From assembly GCA_036898135.1 (NCBI GenBank), contig CM072515.1:69679567-69743566 (forward strand): a DNA stretch of 64,000 bases. Direction: 5' to 3'. Each line of letters opens with the position of its first letter. Positions within the stretch are counted from its first letter, which is position 1. Made by a program: the position numbers and the translations under genes. Origin of the DNA: Oncomelania hupensis. Taxonomy: Eukaryota; Mollusca; Gastropoda; Littorinimorpha; Pomatiopsidae. Positions 21,859 to 31,460 of the stretch are shown piece by piece. Under the pieces are notes generated by a model, which made no database searches, was not told the origin of the DNA, and saw only the letters and a list, made by a program, of their open reading frames with translations.

Positions 21859-22124
21859 TCCAAATGAAACTCGCAGACAAAAGTTCTCTCTGTCTACATT
21901 TTAAACAGCATCTTGCCAGGGTACAAAAACCACTAGTGAATCATATCACGGCCTACTATCGTCAAAACCGAGAGTTACCATTAGCACGAGATAATTGAAA
22001 TTAACACGCGTTATGTGTAAATTACAGAGATGCCGGTAATCTACAGTGTTAATTAATTATTATCAGTATTTGCCACGCCTTCCTATCGCCAAAACTTGAT
22101 AATTACACATATTCTATAGGCTTA

Positions 22125-22554
22125 TATATAAATTGCTTAGCCGGAAGTCCTTCTTCGCCTCTACTATAAAGTTTGTCCGGTATGGACGCTGATCTGGGCA
22201 GGTGCTGGCCGCTGCGGATCGGCCTGCTGTGTGCTCAAAAGCAGCGAAATCGTTATAGCCGACATTTCCTTACCGAACGTTTAACCGTTTCTGAGATAAA
22301 TAAATAAACAAAATGTCCACAAACTGCAATAGCCTCATTCCGCGCGCTTCCATTAAAAATCAAATTGAGGTTTCAGCATGTTTTCCCATATAGACCAAAA
22401 AATTGACGGTTTTTGTAGGAAGCCTTGGTAGCTTACTTAGTAAAGCATTCGCCTACCGTGCAGGGCGACCCAAGTTCAAATCTCGCGCGAGCCATGTTTT
22501 TTTTAACACTACAATATGGATATTTTTCTTTTTAATTTAGGCTTTTTACCTTTA

Positions 22555-22646
<92 letters not shown>

Positions 22647-22715
22647 TTTATATCAAATTTTCTTTTAAAACCTTGGTGTTTTTTATGATTTCTATTTTTA
22701 TTATTCTATATTCAA

Positions 22716-22809
<94 letters not shown>

Positions 22810-22944
22810 TATAAACTAATAATAATAATAATTATTATTATTATAACAATTATAATATCTTATATCAAATTTTATTTTAAAACCTTGGTGTTTTTTCTGA
22901 TTTCTATTTGTATTATTCTATATTCAATATTATTATTATTATTA

Positions 22945-23013
<69 letters not shown>

Positions 23014-23326
23014 AGGATCGGGATGAGGTGGTACGTGTAGGTAACGGGGAAGTATCAAGGAGGGTACAGGTAGGAACCAAGGGGGTATGGAAGGTATCAA
23101 GGGGTATGGGGAGGTATCAAGTGGGTTCAGGGAGGTATCAAGGGGGTATGATGAGGCATCATGGGGGGGGGACGGGGAGATATCAGGGGGGGGGGCATGG
23201 TGAGGTATCAAGGGGGATATGGGGAGGTATCATCGTCCAAATGAAACTCGCAGACAAAAGTTCTCTCTGTCTACATTTTAAACAGCATCATGTGTACCCT
23301 GGCTTGCCAGGGTACAAAAACCACTA
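22125..23326 (+). repeat. segmental duplication, right copy (empty site)
   Basis: Same content as 18604-21938 without the LINE. At 22361-22370 the sequence reads CAAATTGAGG across the point where the left copy is split. It contains the tRNA-like block, (ATT)n arrays at 22558-22646, 22716-22810 and 22926-23010, and the minisatellite. It ends at ACCACTAGT near 23326. The 186 bp between the copies (21939-22124) are unique. Confidence 0.9.
22417..22493 (+). other. tRNA-like SINE block, right duplication copy
   Basis: Counterpart of 20966-21041 with a few substitutions (AAAGCATTCGCC; CTCGCGCGAGCC). Here the final bases are CATG before the T run. Confidence 0.45.
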
Positions 23327-24399
23327 GTAGGGTATAAGCTTAACAGAGGGTGTGCTCTGTATGCTAAGCGGAAGCGCGAATGGCAGTCTACATGGGACTG
23401 GGAACTTCCGAGTCCTCGAACTGCATTACATGAATGTCGGGAAATTGGCGATGTATTGATACAGACTTTTGGGCTAAGCTGAGAAAGGAGGAAGATGAGA
23501 GGGAGTGGGGAGGGAGAGGGGGGGGGGGTGATGATGAGAGGGAGTGGGGAGGGAGAGGGGGGAGGTGATGCTGATTAGGAGGATAAAAGAACAAAGAGGA
23601 GAAGATAGAGTGTGGAAAAAGAAGAAACACGTGTTTTTTCTCGCTGACCCTTGTTGCATAATAGTAAGCTTATATTATATAGCCTATATATGCCAGTTGA
23701 TCTGTAACTTTTTCTTTCGGCAGTACACCATGAAAAAAACACGGCGAAGTATCCGTATCGAATGCACTTGTCATGTTTATTTAGAAAATCATGCACCTGA
23801 TTTAATAATAGGCTATATGATATATTGATCACACAGGCTGTTGTGGAGGGAGGATGGGCCATGGGGTGGGGGGGGAGGAAGGACAGAACTCTCTCTCTCT
23901 CTCTTCATCCTCCTCTCCCTCCCCCTACTCCCTCCTTTCCACCTACCCTCGCCCTTTCCTTTCCCTCTTCCTCTCTGCTCCAGCAAGAAAAGAAATAATC
24001 GTTCCACTCATGACCCAGTTCCTGAAGGCAGCCCGCCCGAGAGGGATCCCAAATCCAGTCATAACAATGGGCAGCTCAACGTCAGTCCTGAGACAGTGTG
24101 TGGTTTCCTCGTCAACCTGTCAGCCTAACTGCTGTATGGTAGGGGAGCTGAGGAATAACTATGGATCCCTTTACTGGGCTCTGTCACTGTAACTCTGGGA
24201 TACTCTCGTTAATGTTTTCGCTTCTTTACGTCTCTGTTGTTAAGGCCTAAGCTTTGGTCTACATTGACAGTTGTGACAGTATTTTACTGGAAATAATCTA
24301 GCAACAGTAGCAATAACAGCTCACAATGGCCTAGCCAGAGCGCTACGTAACGCTATGTAACTATTTGGGGGGAAAGTCTGCGCAACCCTATGTTCGCGA
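23327..24399. other. no gene; GGGA- and CT-rich tracts
   Basis: Low-complexity GGGAGGGAGA (23490-23570) and CT/CCT tracts (23890-23990). Open frames here run through those tracts and have no domain support. Confidence 0.45.
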
Positions 24400-24419
24400 A
24401 GAGCGCTAGAGGGCGCTCT
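24400..24419. promoter_or_regulatory. CTCF-like motif in a perfect 7-bp palindrome
   Basis: AGAGCGCTAGAGGGCGCTCT: the core CGCTAGAGGGCGC resembles the conserved animal CTCF core (AGRGGGCGC), and arms AGAGCGC/GCGCTCT are perfect. It lies 38 bp before a candidate start codon. The assignment is motif-based only. Confidence 0.35.
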
Positions 24420-24456
24420 GTAGTGGCCTCAAAAGGTTGTTTGCGCAGAGAAAAAG

Positions 24457-24521
24457 ATGGCGGCCAGAGTGGTGGTCTTTCGATTTGCGAATGGTGATGT
24501 GTTCAATGGTGAATTAGCAAG
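24457..24521 (+). CDS. candidate host first coding exon (unknown protein)
   Basis: AAAAAGATGGCGGCC is a near-ideal animal start context. The frame gives 21 codons beginning MAARVVVFRFANGDVFNGEL and ends in GCAAG followed by GTAAGACT, a good 5' splice donor at 24522. The exon would end two bases into a codon. CpG-containing sequence and the CTCF-like site lie upstream. I do not recognise the protein. Later exons were not found in the next 2 kb, so the intron is long or the call is wrong. The context of start codon, length and donor together is better than chance, but there is no homology support. Confidence 0.45.
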
Positions 24522-25000
24522 GTAAGACTTTTGTCATTTACAGACTGAAAAGATTTTTTATTTGACGGAATAAGCATGTCTATGTGCAATCGGTATGAAT
24601 TAGTATTTATATTTGATAGTATTGTTGTGTCGTCAATGCGATTGACAGTAACTTTCACTTTCAGCCGTCTTCACTTTGATTGGTTATTGTGCAGTCAACG
24701 TGTGCTGCGCCATTTTAAAAGCATACATTTATGGCAAAAGATTGCACAGAAGCAAAAGTAGTTCGTGCAGAGCAATCGCAAACGTTTTGTGGCGCTTTTT
24801 CTTCTAGGCAACTTGGGGCAGGACAGAAAATACAGTTTTAGCCATACCATAGTAGCCAGTTAATTACTGCCTCCAGTGTTTCTCTAATGTGCAGCTAATT
24901 TGCCTACACCAATATGAATAATATCACGCCCATTAGAGCACGCACGCAAAAACATACACACACATACACACACACACCCACACACACACAAACAAACAGT
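24522..25000. other. no gene; (CA)n at 24956-24990
   Basis: Would be the first intron if the exon at 24457 is real. No other feature is recognised. Confidence 0.4.
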
Positions 25001-25257
25001 TGTTTCACGGCGTTATTATAACTTTCCTGAAACGCCACATACGTTGTGTTGACAATGGATCCTATTTCGTCCCCTTTTTAAAGTACTTTCAAGTGTTCTA
25101 AGGCTAACCCTAACCCTAACCCAAACCCTCACCTTAACCATTACCCTAACTCAGCTCTAACCCTAATGGATGATTGGTTTGACGTCAAAACAACGAGGGC
25201 TTACAAAACAAGCTATGTAGATGTTCATTAGTTTGTCCAAATAACGCCGTGTAAACA
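25001..25257 (+). mobile_element. MITE T copy 1, carrying telomere-like repeats
   Basis: A 257-bp element with terminal inverted repeats TGTTTCACGGCGTTATT (left) and TGTTTACACGGCGTTATT (right, reverse complement). The middle (25103-25165) is a degenerate CTAACC array, the telomere-like hexamer. A second copy at 54941-55844 (opposite orientation, split by another MITE) shares CTTTCCTGAAACGCCACATA, TTTCGTCCCC, the telomere-like block and GACGTCAAAACAA. Both copies sit directly between (CA)n runs. There is no transposase, so it is non-autonomous. Confidence 0.75.
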
Positions 25258-25400
25258 AGACCACACACACACACACACCCACCCACACACACCCAGACAA
25301 AGAAAACATTTCGATAAATGTATTAGGACTCCAACCGTTGCCTTTCACAACATTGTATTGAACTCAGCACAGTTCGTCAATTAAGCCCCACCCATGCACG
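25258..25400. repeat. (CA)n and flank
   Basis: CA microsatellite at 25261-25296 followed by unremarkable sequence. Confidence 0.7.
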
Positions 25401-25610
25401 CTACACCTTCCCCTTTCCCCGCACCCTTCTAGAGCCGATCATGACACTGATTGATAAATATCGATTCTGCGAGCTGCGGTCCAGGCACAAAAACTTGTTG
25501 TGCACTAGCCCCAAAGAGCCAGTCACCCAAATTATGATGTCTGTGCGGACTCCTGCATTGTTTAGGGCATCACACAAAGGCATGTACTTCTGAAATGTTC
25601 GGTTATCGCA
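25401..25610 (-). pseudogene. possible retroelement-derived coding remnant
   Basis: The minus strand gives FQKYMPLCDALNNAGVRTDI, then WVTGSLG, then YLSISVMIGSRRV. The pattern of a KY-PL-D-L-AG block followed by a GSLG turn and an SVS-IGSR block resembles the C-terminal region of some non-LTR elements, recalled from family knowledge and not verified. A polypyrimidine-poor AG (AACATTTCAG) precedes it, so a host exon is the alternative. Confidence 0.3.
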
Positions 25611-26350
25611 ACAACAACAAACAAATAAAATAATTAAATAGTTATGAAAGAATCAAACGTTGTGGTCACTTTGATAACAAATTTTGCAAAGGTTATTCAA
25701 GTGATCTACAATACAGATGATAGGTTTGTTGCTGGCTAGACTGCATAGATTAACACACACACACACACACCCATTCATGTCTTCTGGTAGTTTTGACGAC
25801 TGGTACTTTACACCCCACTTTTGGCGACTCTTTCAAATGAAGAGATATATAAACCAAATTACACATGTAGCTTACAAATGCACTCATTAAAACGTTTTTA
25901 CACAAAAAAGTTAACATTATGTAATATTACAGAAAAAAGTTAAAAACGGGAATTTTAGCACTTCTGACAACTGACTCACTGTATTTTAGCTATTTTGCAG
26001 ACAGTCGGCAAAAGTATGTTACAAATACCGTAACTTAAGCTGCCCTGTCTGTATTTTATCTATTTTGCAGACGGTCAGCTAAACGTTAGAAATACGGTAA
26101 CTTCATCTGAAACGTTTTGGCGCCAGTTTCAACAAAGAAGATGAGAATAAGTCATGGTGTGGTCATCAGATGTGCTAAAAACAACTGAAAACTGGCGCCC
26201 GACTTCTGAAGATTTAAAACATAAATGTTTGTAGTACATCTGAAGACAGCTTTTTTTTTATTGCTGTACATTTGAAGACTCCAAAAATAGACAGACTGAG
26301 AAATAATATAAACCTTCTTCTTCTTCTTCTGCGTTCCTCCAAATGGGGCC
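25611..26350. other. no gene; 70-bp duplication and GGCGCC inverted repeat
   Basis: A segment with CTGTATTTTAGCTATTTTGCAG is duplicated about 70 bp downstream (25978-26090), each copy ending in a splice-acceptor-like TTTTGCAG|AC. At 26119-26199 an 11-bp inverted repeat GGCGCCAGTTT/AAACTGGCGCC encloses ~57 bp. Confidence 0.5.
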
Positions 26351-27141
26351 TCAGATGTCCAGGTTTGTCAAACTTATGAAGCGGGCAGTGGTTTTGAGGT
26401 CTTGCTTGGAGCCCCAGAGTTTTACGTCCAGCGTCTGTCCTGCAGGCCAGAGTTGTGTCCTGGCATTCTGGTACTGGGGGCAGGACTGCAGGATGTGCTC
26501 TGGGGTCTGGAGGTCTGTTCCACACGGGCAGTCAGGGGTGTGTGACAGGCCCAGGCGATGCATGTGGTGACGCAGGCGGCAGTGACCAGTTCGTAGTCGG
26601 AAAATCGTGGTCTGTTCATGGCGCTGGAGGTGTGCCATCTGGTCGTCAGATGGAGGGTCATGCTGGGTGGTCCAGGTTGCCTGGAAGTGCCGCTTGACCA
26701 GAGTCTTGGCTTCCTTATAAGAGACTGGGGGGTGTGGCTGCTCCATTTTGCTGCCCGACTTAGCCAGCCTGTCCGCCTCCTCGTTTCCTGACAGACCACA
26801 GTGAGCAGGTATCCACTGGACTGCTACCTTCGTGTATTGCGAGAGGGCAATCAACAGTCGCTGTGTGTCTCTTTCCAGCTGTTCACTGGGCGACTGCAGG
26901 CTCTCGATGATGGAGCGGCAGTCAGACAGGAAGACGATATTTGAGGCGGGCGCTTCTGCAGCAAGGAGCCGGGCAGCCTCATGAAGAGCAGTGAGCTCAG
27001 CCCTGTAGTTGGTGGACCGGGCTCCAGCAGGCAGGGATCTGGAGAGGGTGCTTCCATCGGTGAAGCGCAGGTGTAGTCCGCTGCCTCCGTTGCTGACGGC
27101 TGCATCAGAGGATCCATCCGTGTATGCGTGGATCCACATGG
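26351..27141 (-). pseudogene. LINE RNase H domain and C-terminus (I/Jockey-group type), truncated
   Basis: The minus frame gives an intact RNase HI fold. In a 277-codon frame starting at 27184, D23 (AYTDGSS), E63 (YRAELTAL), D88 (FLSDCRS) and D138 (NEEADRLA) form the catalytic set, with H128 in the IPAHCG loop. A C-terminal region with a CPCG...H...C knuckle follows and the frame stops at 26351. The first ~15 residues (MPDLLWIVETLGCLP) are antisense RTE sequence, so the LINE homology begins at about 27141, where the RTE copy was inserted or joined. The RT that should precede it is absent on the far side of the RTE. RNase H would remove the RNA template during retrotransposition. Confidence 0.8.
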
Positions 27142-28847
27142 GCAAACAGCCCAAAGTCTCCACGATCCAAAGCAAGTCTGGCATATGCCTTACAGAAGAA
27201 CAAGAAGTCTTGGACAGATGGACAGAGTGCTGCTCTGACCTTTACAACCATACACCAAAAGGAGACCCATCAGTTCTAGCATGTCCCGAGAACAGAGAGG
27301 AAGAAGAAATCCTCACAATTCTCCGGGAAGAAGTTGAGGCAGCAGTGCAATCGCTAAAGAAAGGGAAGTCAGCGGGAGTGGACAACATACCCGCGGAACT
27401 GCTACAAGCAGGAGGAGAAGCGATGATTGATGCCCTCACCATTATCTGTAACAAGATCTGGCAGAGTGGGGAGTGGCCTATACCATGGACCCAGTCGCTT
27501 GTCATCACTCTTCCCAAAAAAGGACACCTTCAGGAGTGTGAAAATTACCGCACCATCAGCCTCATCAGCCATCCCAGCAAGGTCCTCCTGAAAATAATAC
27601 TCAACAGGTTGAAACCCTTAGCTGAACAAATCATAGCTGAAGAACAAGCAGGATTCAGGGCAGGGCGAAGTACCACTGAGCAGATTTTCAACCTCAGAAT
27701 AATCTGTGAGAAATACCTACAGCACCAACAACATATATATTATGTGTTCATAGACTTCAAGAAGGCGTTTGACCGAGTCTGGCATGCAGCTCTATGGGCA
27801 ACAATGAAAGTGTATAACATCAGCCCTAAAATTATTGAAGTCATCAAAAGCCTGTATGACAAGGCTACCAGTGCAGTCCTCCACAACAGCGCCATCGGGA
27901 ACTGGTTCAGAACAACAATCGGTGTGCGTCAAGGATGCCTACTCTCTGCAACACTCTTCAACATCTTCCTAGAGCGCATCATGTCAGATGCTCTTGCAGA
28001 CCATGAAGGCACAGTCAGCATAGGGGGTAGAGCAATCTCCAATCTTCGTTTTGCAGATGACATTGATGGATTGGCTGGAGAGGAACAAGAACTTGAACAG
28101 CTGGTACAGAGGCTTGACACCACCTCCAGAGCCTATGGAATGGAAATAAGTGCAGAGAAGACCAAAATGATGACCAACAACACCAATGGCATCAACACGG
28201 ACATCAAAGTCCAAGGCCAATCCCTCAACACAGTGGATAGCTTTAAATATTTAGGAGCCATTGTATCAGACAATGGGTCCCGACAGGAAGTCCTCTCCAG
28301 GATCGCACAAACAACTGCTGCCCTGACAAAGTTGAAACCCATTTGGAAAGACAGGACCATCAGTCTACATTCCAAAGTAAGACTGCTGCGCTCCCTTGCC
28401 ATCTCCATCTTCCTATATGCTTACGAAGCATGGGCCCTCACAGCAGATCTCCAACGAAGAATACAAAGCATGGAGATGAGGTGCTACAGAAGACTTCTGG
28501 GCATTTCCTATACCCAACACATCACCAACGACGAAGTCCGACAGACCATCACACAAGCGATGGGACAACACGATGACCTGCTCACAGTGGTGAAGAAACG
28601 GAAACTCCGATGGTATGGCCACGTCACCAGATCGTCAGGCCTTGCAAAGACTATTCTGCAAGGCACAGTGCAAGGAGGTAGAAGAAGAGGGAGACCGAAA
28701 AAGAGGTGGGATGACAACATTCGAGAATGGACTGGTTTGACACTGAGCGAAGCCATCAGGGCTGCTGAGGACAGAGAAAGATGGAGTATGCTGGTTAAAC
28801 GATCATCTGTGGTGCCCCTACGACCTTCGGGTTATGGGACAGGATAG
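27009..28847 (+). CDS. RTE-type reverse transcriptase, best-preserved copy, fused to an antisense leader
   Basis: A 612-codon open frame without stops. The first ~45 codons are antisense of the neighbouring RNase H LINE; RTE homology begins near 27143 (KQPKVSTIQSKSG). RT landmarks: KGKSAGVDNIPAELLQAGG, WTQSLVITLPKKG, QAGFRAGRSTTEQIFNL, motif A VFIDFKKAFDRVW, motif B GVRQGCLLS, and FADD intact at residues 348-351. The C-terminal block includes MRCYRRLLGISYTQHITND, KKRKLRWYGHVTRSSGLAK and GGRRRGRPKKRW. The endonuclease and linker N-terminus are missing, so it is 5'-truncated. The intact RT makes this the youngest or least mutated RTE copy here. The leader ATG at 27009 is not native to the element. 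Confidence 0.88.
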   Translation: MVDRAPAGRDLERVLPSVKRRCSPLPPLLTAASEDPSVYAWIHMGKQPKVSTIQSKSGICLTEEQEVLDRWTECCSDLYNHTPKGDPSVLACPENREEEEILTILREEVEAAVQSLKKGKSAGVDNIPAELLQAGGEAMIDALTIICNKIWQSGEWPIPWTQSLVITLPKKGHLQECENYRTISLISHPSKVLLKIILNRLKPLAEQIIAEEQAGFRAGRSTTEQIFNLRIICEKYLQHQQHIYYVFIDFKKAFDRVWHAALWATMKVYNISPKIIEVIKSLYDKATSAVLHNSAIGNWFRTTIGVRQGCLLSATLFNIFLERIMSDALADHEGTVSIGGRAISNLRFADDIDGLAGEEQELEQLVQRLDTTSRAYGMEISAEKTKMMTNNTNGINTDIKVQGQSLNTVDSFKYLGAIVSDNGSRQEVLSRIAQTTAALTKLKPIWKDRTISLHSKVRLLRSLAISIFLYAYEAWALTADLQRRIQSMEMRCYRRLLGISYTQHITNDEVRQTITQAMGQHDDLLTVVKKRKLRWYGHVTRSSGLAKTILQGTVQGGRRRGRPKKRWDDNIREWTGLTLSEAIRAAEDRERWSMLVKRSSVVPLRPSGYGTG

Positions 28848-28865
28848 GGTAGGATAGGATAGGAT
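27143..28865 (+). mobile_element. 5'-truncated RTE-type LINE with (GGATA)n tail
   Basis: Starts abruptly in the linker (AACAGCCCAAAGTCTCCACG) and ends with GGATAGGGTAGGATAGGATA at about 28842-28865, the same pentamer tail as other RTE copies. No convincing target-site duplication is visible; the left border is an RNase H LINE and the right border is unrelated AT-rich sequence. Confidence 0.88.
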
Positions 28866-29289
28866 ATATCTATGCACACACACACATACACGACTTTCAC
28901 ATTTAACACTGAAGTCAAATATTCTTGATGATGGATCCATTTATTTCCTCAAATTGTGAAATAAAACAATAACGAACTTGAAGGCAAAGCCCATATGACT
29001 CGCACGGTCCTTGAGAAACCAATTGACAACATTCTACATGAAAAAGAATGTAGTTAGTTGACTATTCATTCAGACTTAGTTGACTATTCATTCCAGACTT
29101 TGTTGATGTAAGACATTATTAATTTCAACCTAAAATAAAGAAATCTGGAGCTGCTATAAATAGACAAAAAAATGAGGTCAGTCGCATGCCACAAAGGTTT
29201 TGGGTACCTACAATCATTGATTGTAGTCCCATGTTAGACTTTATTCATTCCTCATACTTCTCTGCATAGCAGCAAGTTTGTTAGTTAGC
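28866..29289. other. no gene; flank later duplicated at 30737
   Basis: The stretch 29105-29275 (TTGATGTAAGACATTATTAA, CAACCTAAAATAAAGAAATC, GCATGCCACAAAGG) is repeated with differences at 30737-30880, so a block of ~1.6 kb including W copies was locally duplicated. A 22-23-bp direct repeat TTAGTTGACTATTCATTC lies at 29055-29098. Confidence 0.6.
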
Positions 29290-29687
29290 TACTTATTCCT
29301 TATTACAGGGTCTAGCGGGCTACATAAAGCCAAGCAGGACACACAAAGCAGGTCTAAACATTGGTCTATCGCTCACAAAATCAGAAATTTGTATAAAACA
29401 CATATACAAGTACAAATTCACAATTTTATGACCACCCTATCCCCAATGAATGAGTGAGTTAGTCATTGTTTAAAGGGTCCAGAGGACTGAACAGAACTGA
29501 ATCAGGACCACAACATGGTTGACAGAGGGCTCAACCCTGATCCGTATAAAAGATCTGAAACAACCCTAATGGTAACATTTCAGGCACTACACCGGGCGGG
29601 CCACTGTACTATAAAGGCATCCCACGCAGGGGACACTGAGACTATACTCTAATTTATCAAAACCCCGTTTACAAAAACAAAATAGTT
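29290..29687 (+). mobile_element. partial W copies
   Basis: Two incomplete copies: 29290-29440 (TTCCTTATTACAGGGTCTAG, variant with TCTAAACATTGGTCTATCGC) and 29455-29687 (AGTCATTGTTTAAAGGGTCC to CCCGTTTACAAAAACAAAAT). The first resembles the short form at 31600-31715. Confidence 0.6.
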
Positions 29688-30436
29688 ATTCATTGCTTAA
29701 AGGGTCCAGCGGACTGCAAAGAGCCGAATCAGGACCACAAAATCAAGACTGAAAGAGGACTCACCCCTAATCAGCATAAAAGATCTGCCGAAATAACCCT
29801 AGTGGTAACACTGAAGGCAATCCACCAGCCAGTCACTTTACAATAAAGACATCCCACGCAGGGGACGTTGAGTCTATACTCTAATTTATCGAACCCCCGT
29901 TTACAAAAATAAAATAGAATATAAACATCATTATAAAATATCAACAAAACAAATACATATAAAATGCCTGCACTGCCAAATAATAATATCATAAAAGCCC
30001 CACTGGCAGAAAGCGTCCAATATTCCTAAGCTCACACACAAATGAGGAGTTTTGTCCCGGAAGAGTTTTCAAGAAAAAATGTAGGTGACTAGTCTAGGGA
30101 AGAAGGAAGATAGTAGATTGAGAGAACAGAGCAGGAATGAGAAAGAACAAAGAAGAAAGACTGCGACAGTGGGAATGTAAAGCACTAAATTTCCAGAAAG
30201 TGGGGATACTATATATACAGAAACTCCTGGCATCCCAACGGTGGGGGGGGGGGGGGGGGGGGCGGGGGGGAGGTAGGTTACTGTTCTAGCAAAGATAGTA
30301 GATTGATAGAACAGAGTAGGAATGAAAAAGAACAAAGGAGAAGGACAGCGGAAGTGGGAATTTAAAACACTAGATTTCCAGAAAGTGGAGATACTATTTA
30401 TACAGAATACCTCGGCAACCCCACGGGGGATAAAAA
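29688..30436 (+). mobile_element. W copy 2 with duplicated 3' third
   Basis: Full-length W from GTTATTCATTGCTTAAAGGG to the hairpin-like CTGGCATCCCAACGG and a long G run at 30243-30264. Its last ~175 bp (GTAGATTGATAGAACAGAG to CAACCCCACGGGGG) are repeated in tandem at 30268-30430. The terminal hairpin is therefore present twice. Confidence 0.7.
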
Positions 30437-30889
30437 AATAATAATGAAAAAAAAAAGCATTCTTGCTAAGAAAATACAATGAACATAAAATGAAACATCA
30501 AGAAACACAGAATTTGTTCACGTAACAGAATGCACTCATTTTCATCTGCATACTATTTTTAGAGCTTTTGGGAATTGCCGCGATCACTCAGCTTAAATGA
30601 ATAGAGCACTATGCTTCACAAATCTTGCGTAGTGCGTCATTAATTATCGTTCACTTTAACACACTAAATATTTTTAAAACAAACATTCTTGCCTAAAAAA
30701 AAAAATGCAAATGAAATGAGACAGCAAGAAACAGAATTTGTTGATGTTAAACATTATTAGCTTCAACCTAAAATAAAGATATCTGGAGCACAAAAATATA
30801 AGGTCAGTCGCATGCCACAAAGGACTTGGGTACCAACAATCATTGACTGTAGTGTCCTGTTAGACTTTAAACTTCTCTGCATTACATTA
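30437..30889. other. no gene; AT-rich duplication flank
   Basis: Contains A-rich tracts and the second copy of the 29105 flank at 30737-30880. Sequence around 30485-30520 and 30705-30735 (CAAGAAACACAGAATTTGTT / CAAGAAACAGAATTTGTT) is also duplicated. Confidence 0.5.
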
Positions 30890-31460
30890 CATTACATAAT
30901 TGTTGCTTTAGGTCCAGCGGACTCTTCCGAGCCAAATCAGGACCGGACAACCCCCAATCCGCATAAAAGATCTGCTGAAACAACCCTAGTGGGAAAACTG
31001 AATGCCCTCCACCAGCCAGTCACTTTACAATAAAGACATCCCACGCAGGGGACGGCTGAGGCTTTACCCCAACTAATCGAACCCCCATTTACAAAAACAA
31101 AATAGAATACAAACATCATTATAAATTATCAACAAAACACATACATATAAAATGCCTACATTGCTAAATAATAACATCATAGGAAGCCCTAGTGACCACC
31201 TGGCAGAAAGCGTCCAACATTCCCAAGCTGATCCAACAGACCTCATACACAAACAAGGAGTCTTGTCCCGGAAGAGTTTTCAAGAAAAAAGGTAGATGAC
31301 TGGTACAGCGAAGAAGACGATAGTATAGCAGATTGATAGAACAGAGCAGGAATGAGAAAGAGCAAATGAGAAAGACAGCGACAGTGGGAATTTAAAGCAC
31401 TAAATTTCCAGAAAGTGGGGATACTATTTATACTGAAACCCCCGGCACCCCAACGGGGGT
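30890..31460 (+). mobile_element. W copy 3 ending in a perfect hairpin
   Basis: Starts ATAATTGTTGCTTTAGGTCC and follows the W order to GATACTATTTATACTGAAAC. It ends in ACCCCCGGCACCCC and AACGGGGGT (31438-31460), whose arms ACCCCCG/CGGGGGT pair perfectly. No ORF with support. Confidence 0.7.

Larger units (their letters stand above)
18604..21938 (+). repeat. segmental duplication, left copy (LINE-filled)
   Basis: Runs from TATATATAAATTGCTTAGCC to the ACCACTAGT near 21938 and matches 22125-23326 in the same order: leader, tRNA-like block, (ATT)n arrays with the repeated flank CCTTGGTGTTTTTTATGATT, a GGTATCAAGGGGGTATGG minisatellite and the terminal unique block GTCCAAATGAAACTCGCAGA. The left copy has an additional 2,063-bp LINE (18846-20908), and a further ~120-bp stretch near 21550-21665 is absent from the right copy. 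Confidence 0.9.

Noticed and set aside
25098..25165. Chromosome end or true telomere array
   Set aside because: Degenerate, under 70 bp, and shared between two copies of an inverted-repeat element.
27009..27142. Native N-terminus of the RTE protein in the 612-codon frame
   Set aside because: These codons are the antisense of the adjacent RNase H LINE.
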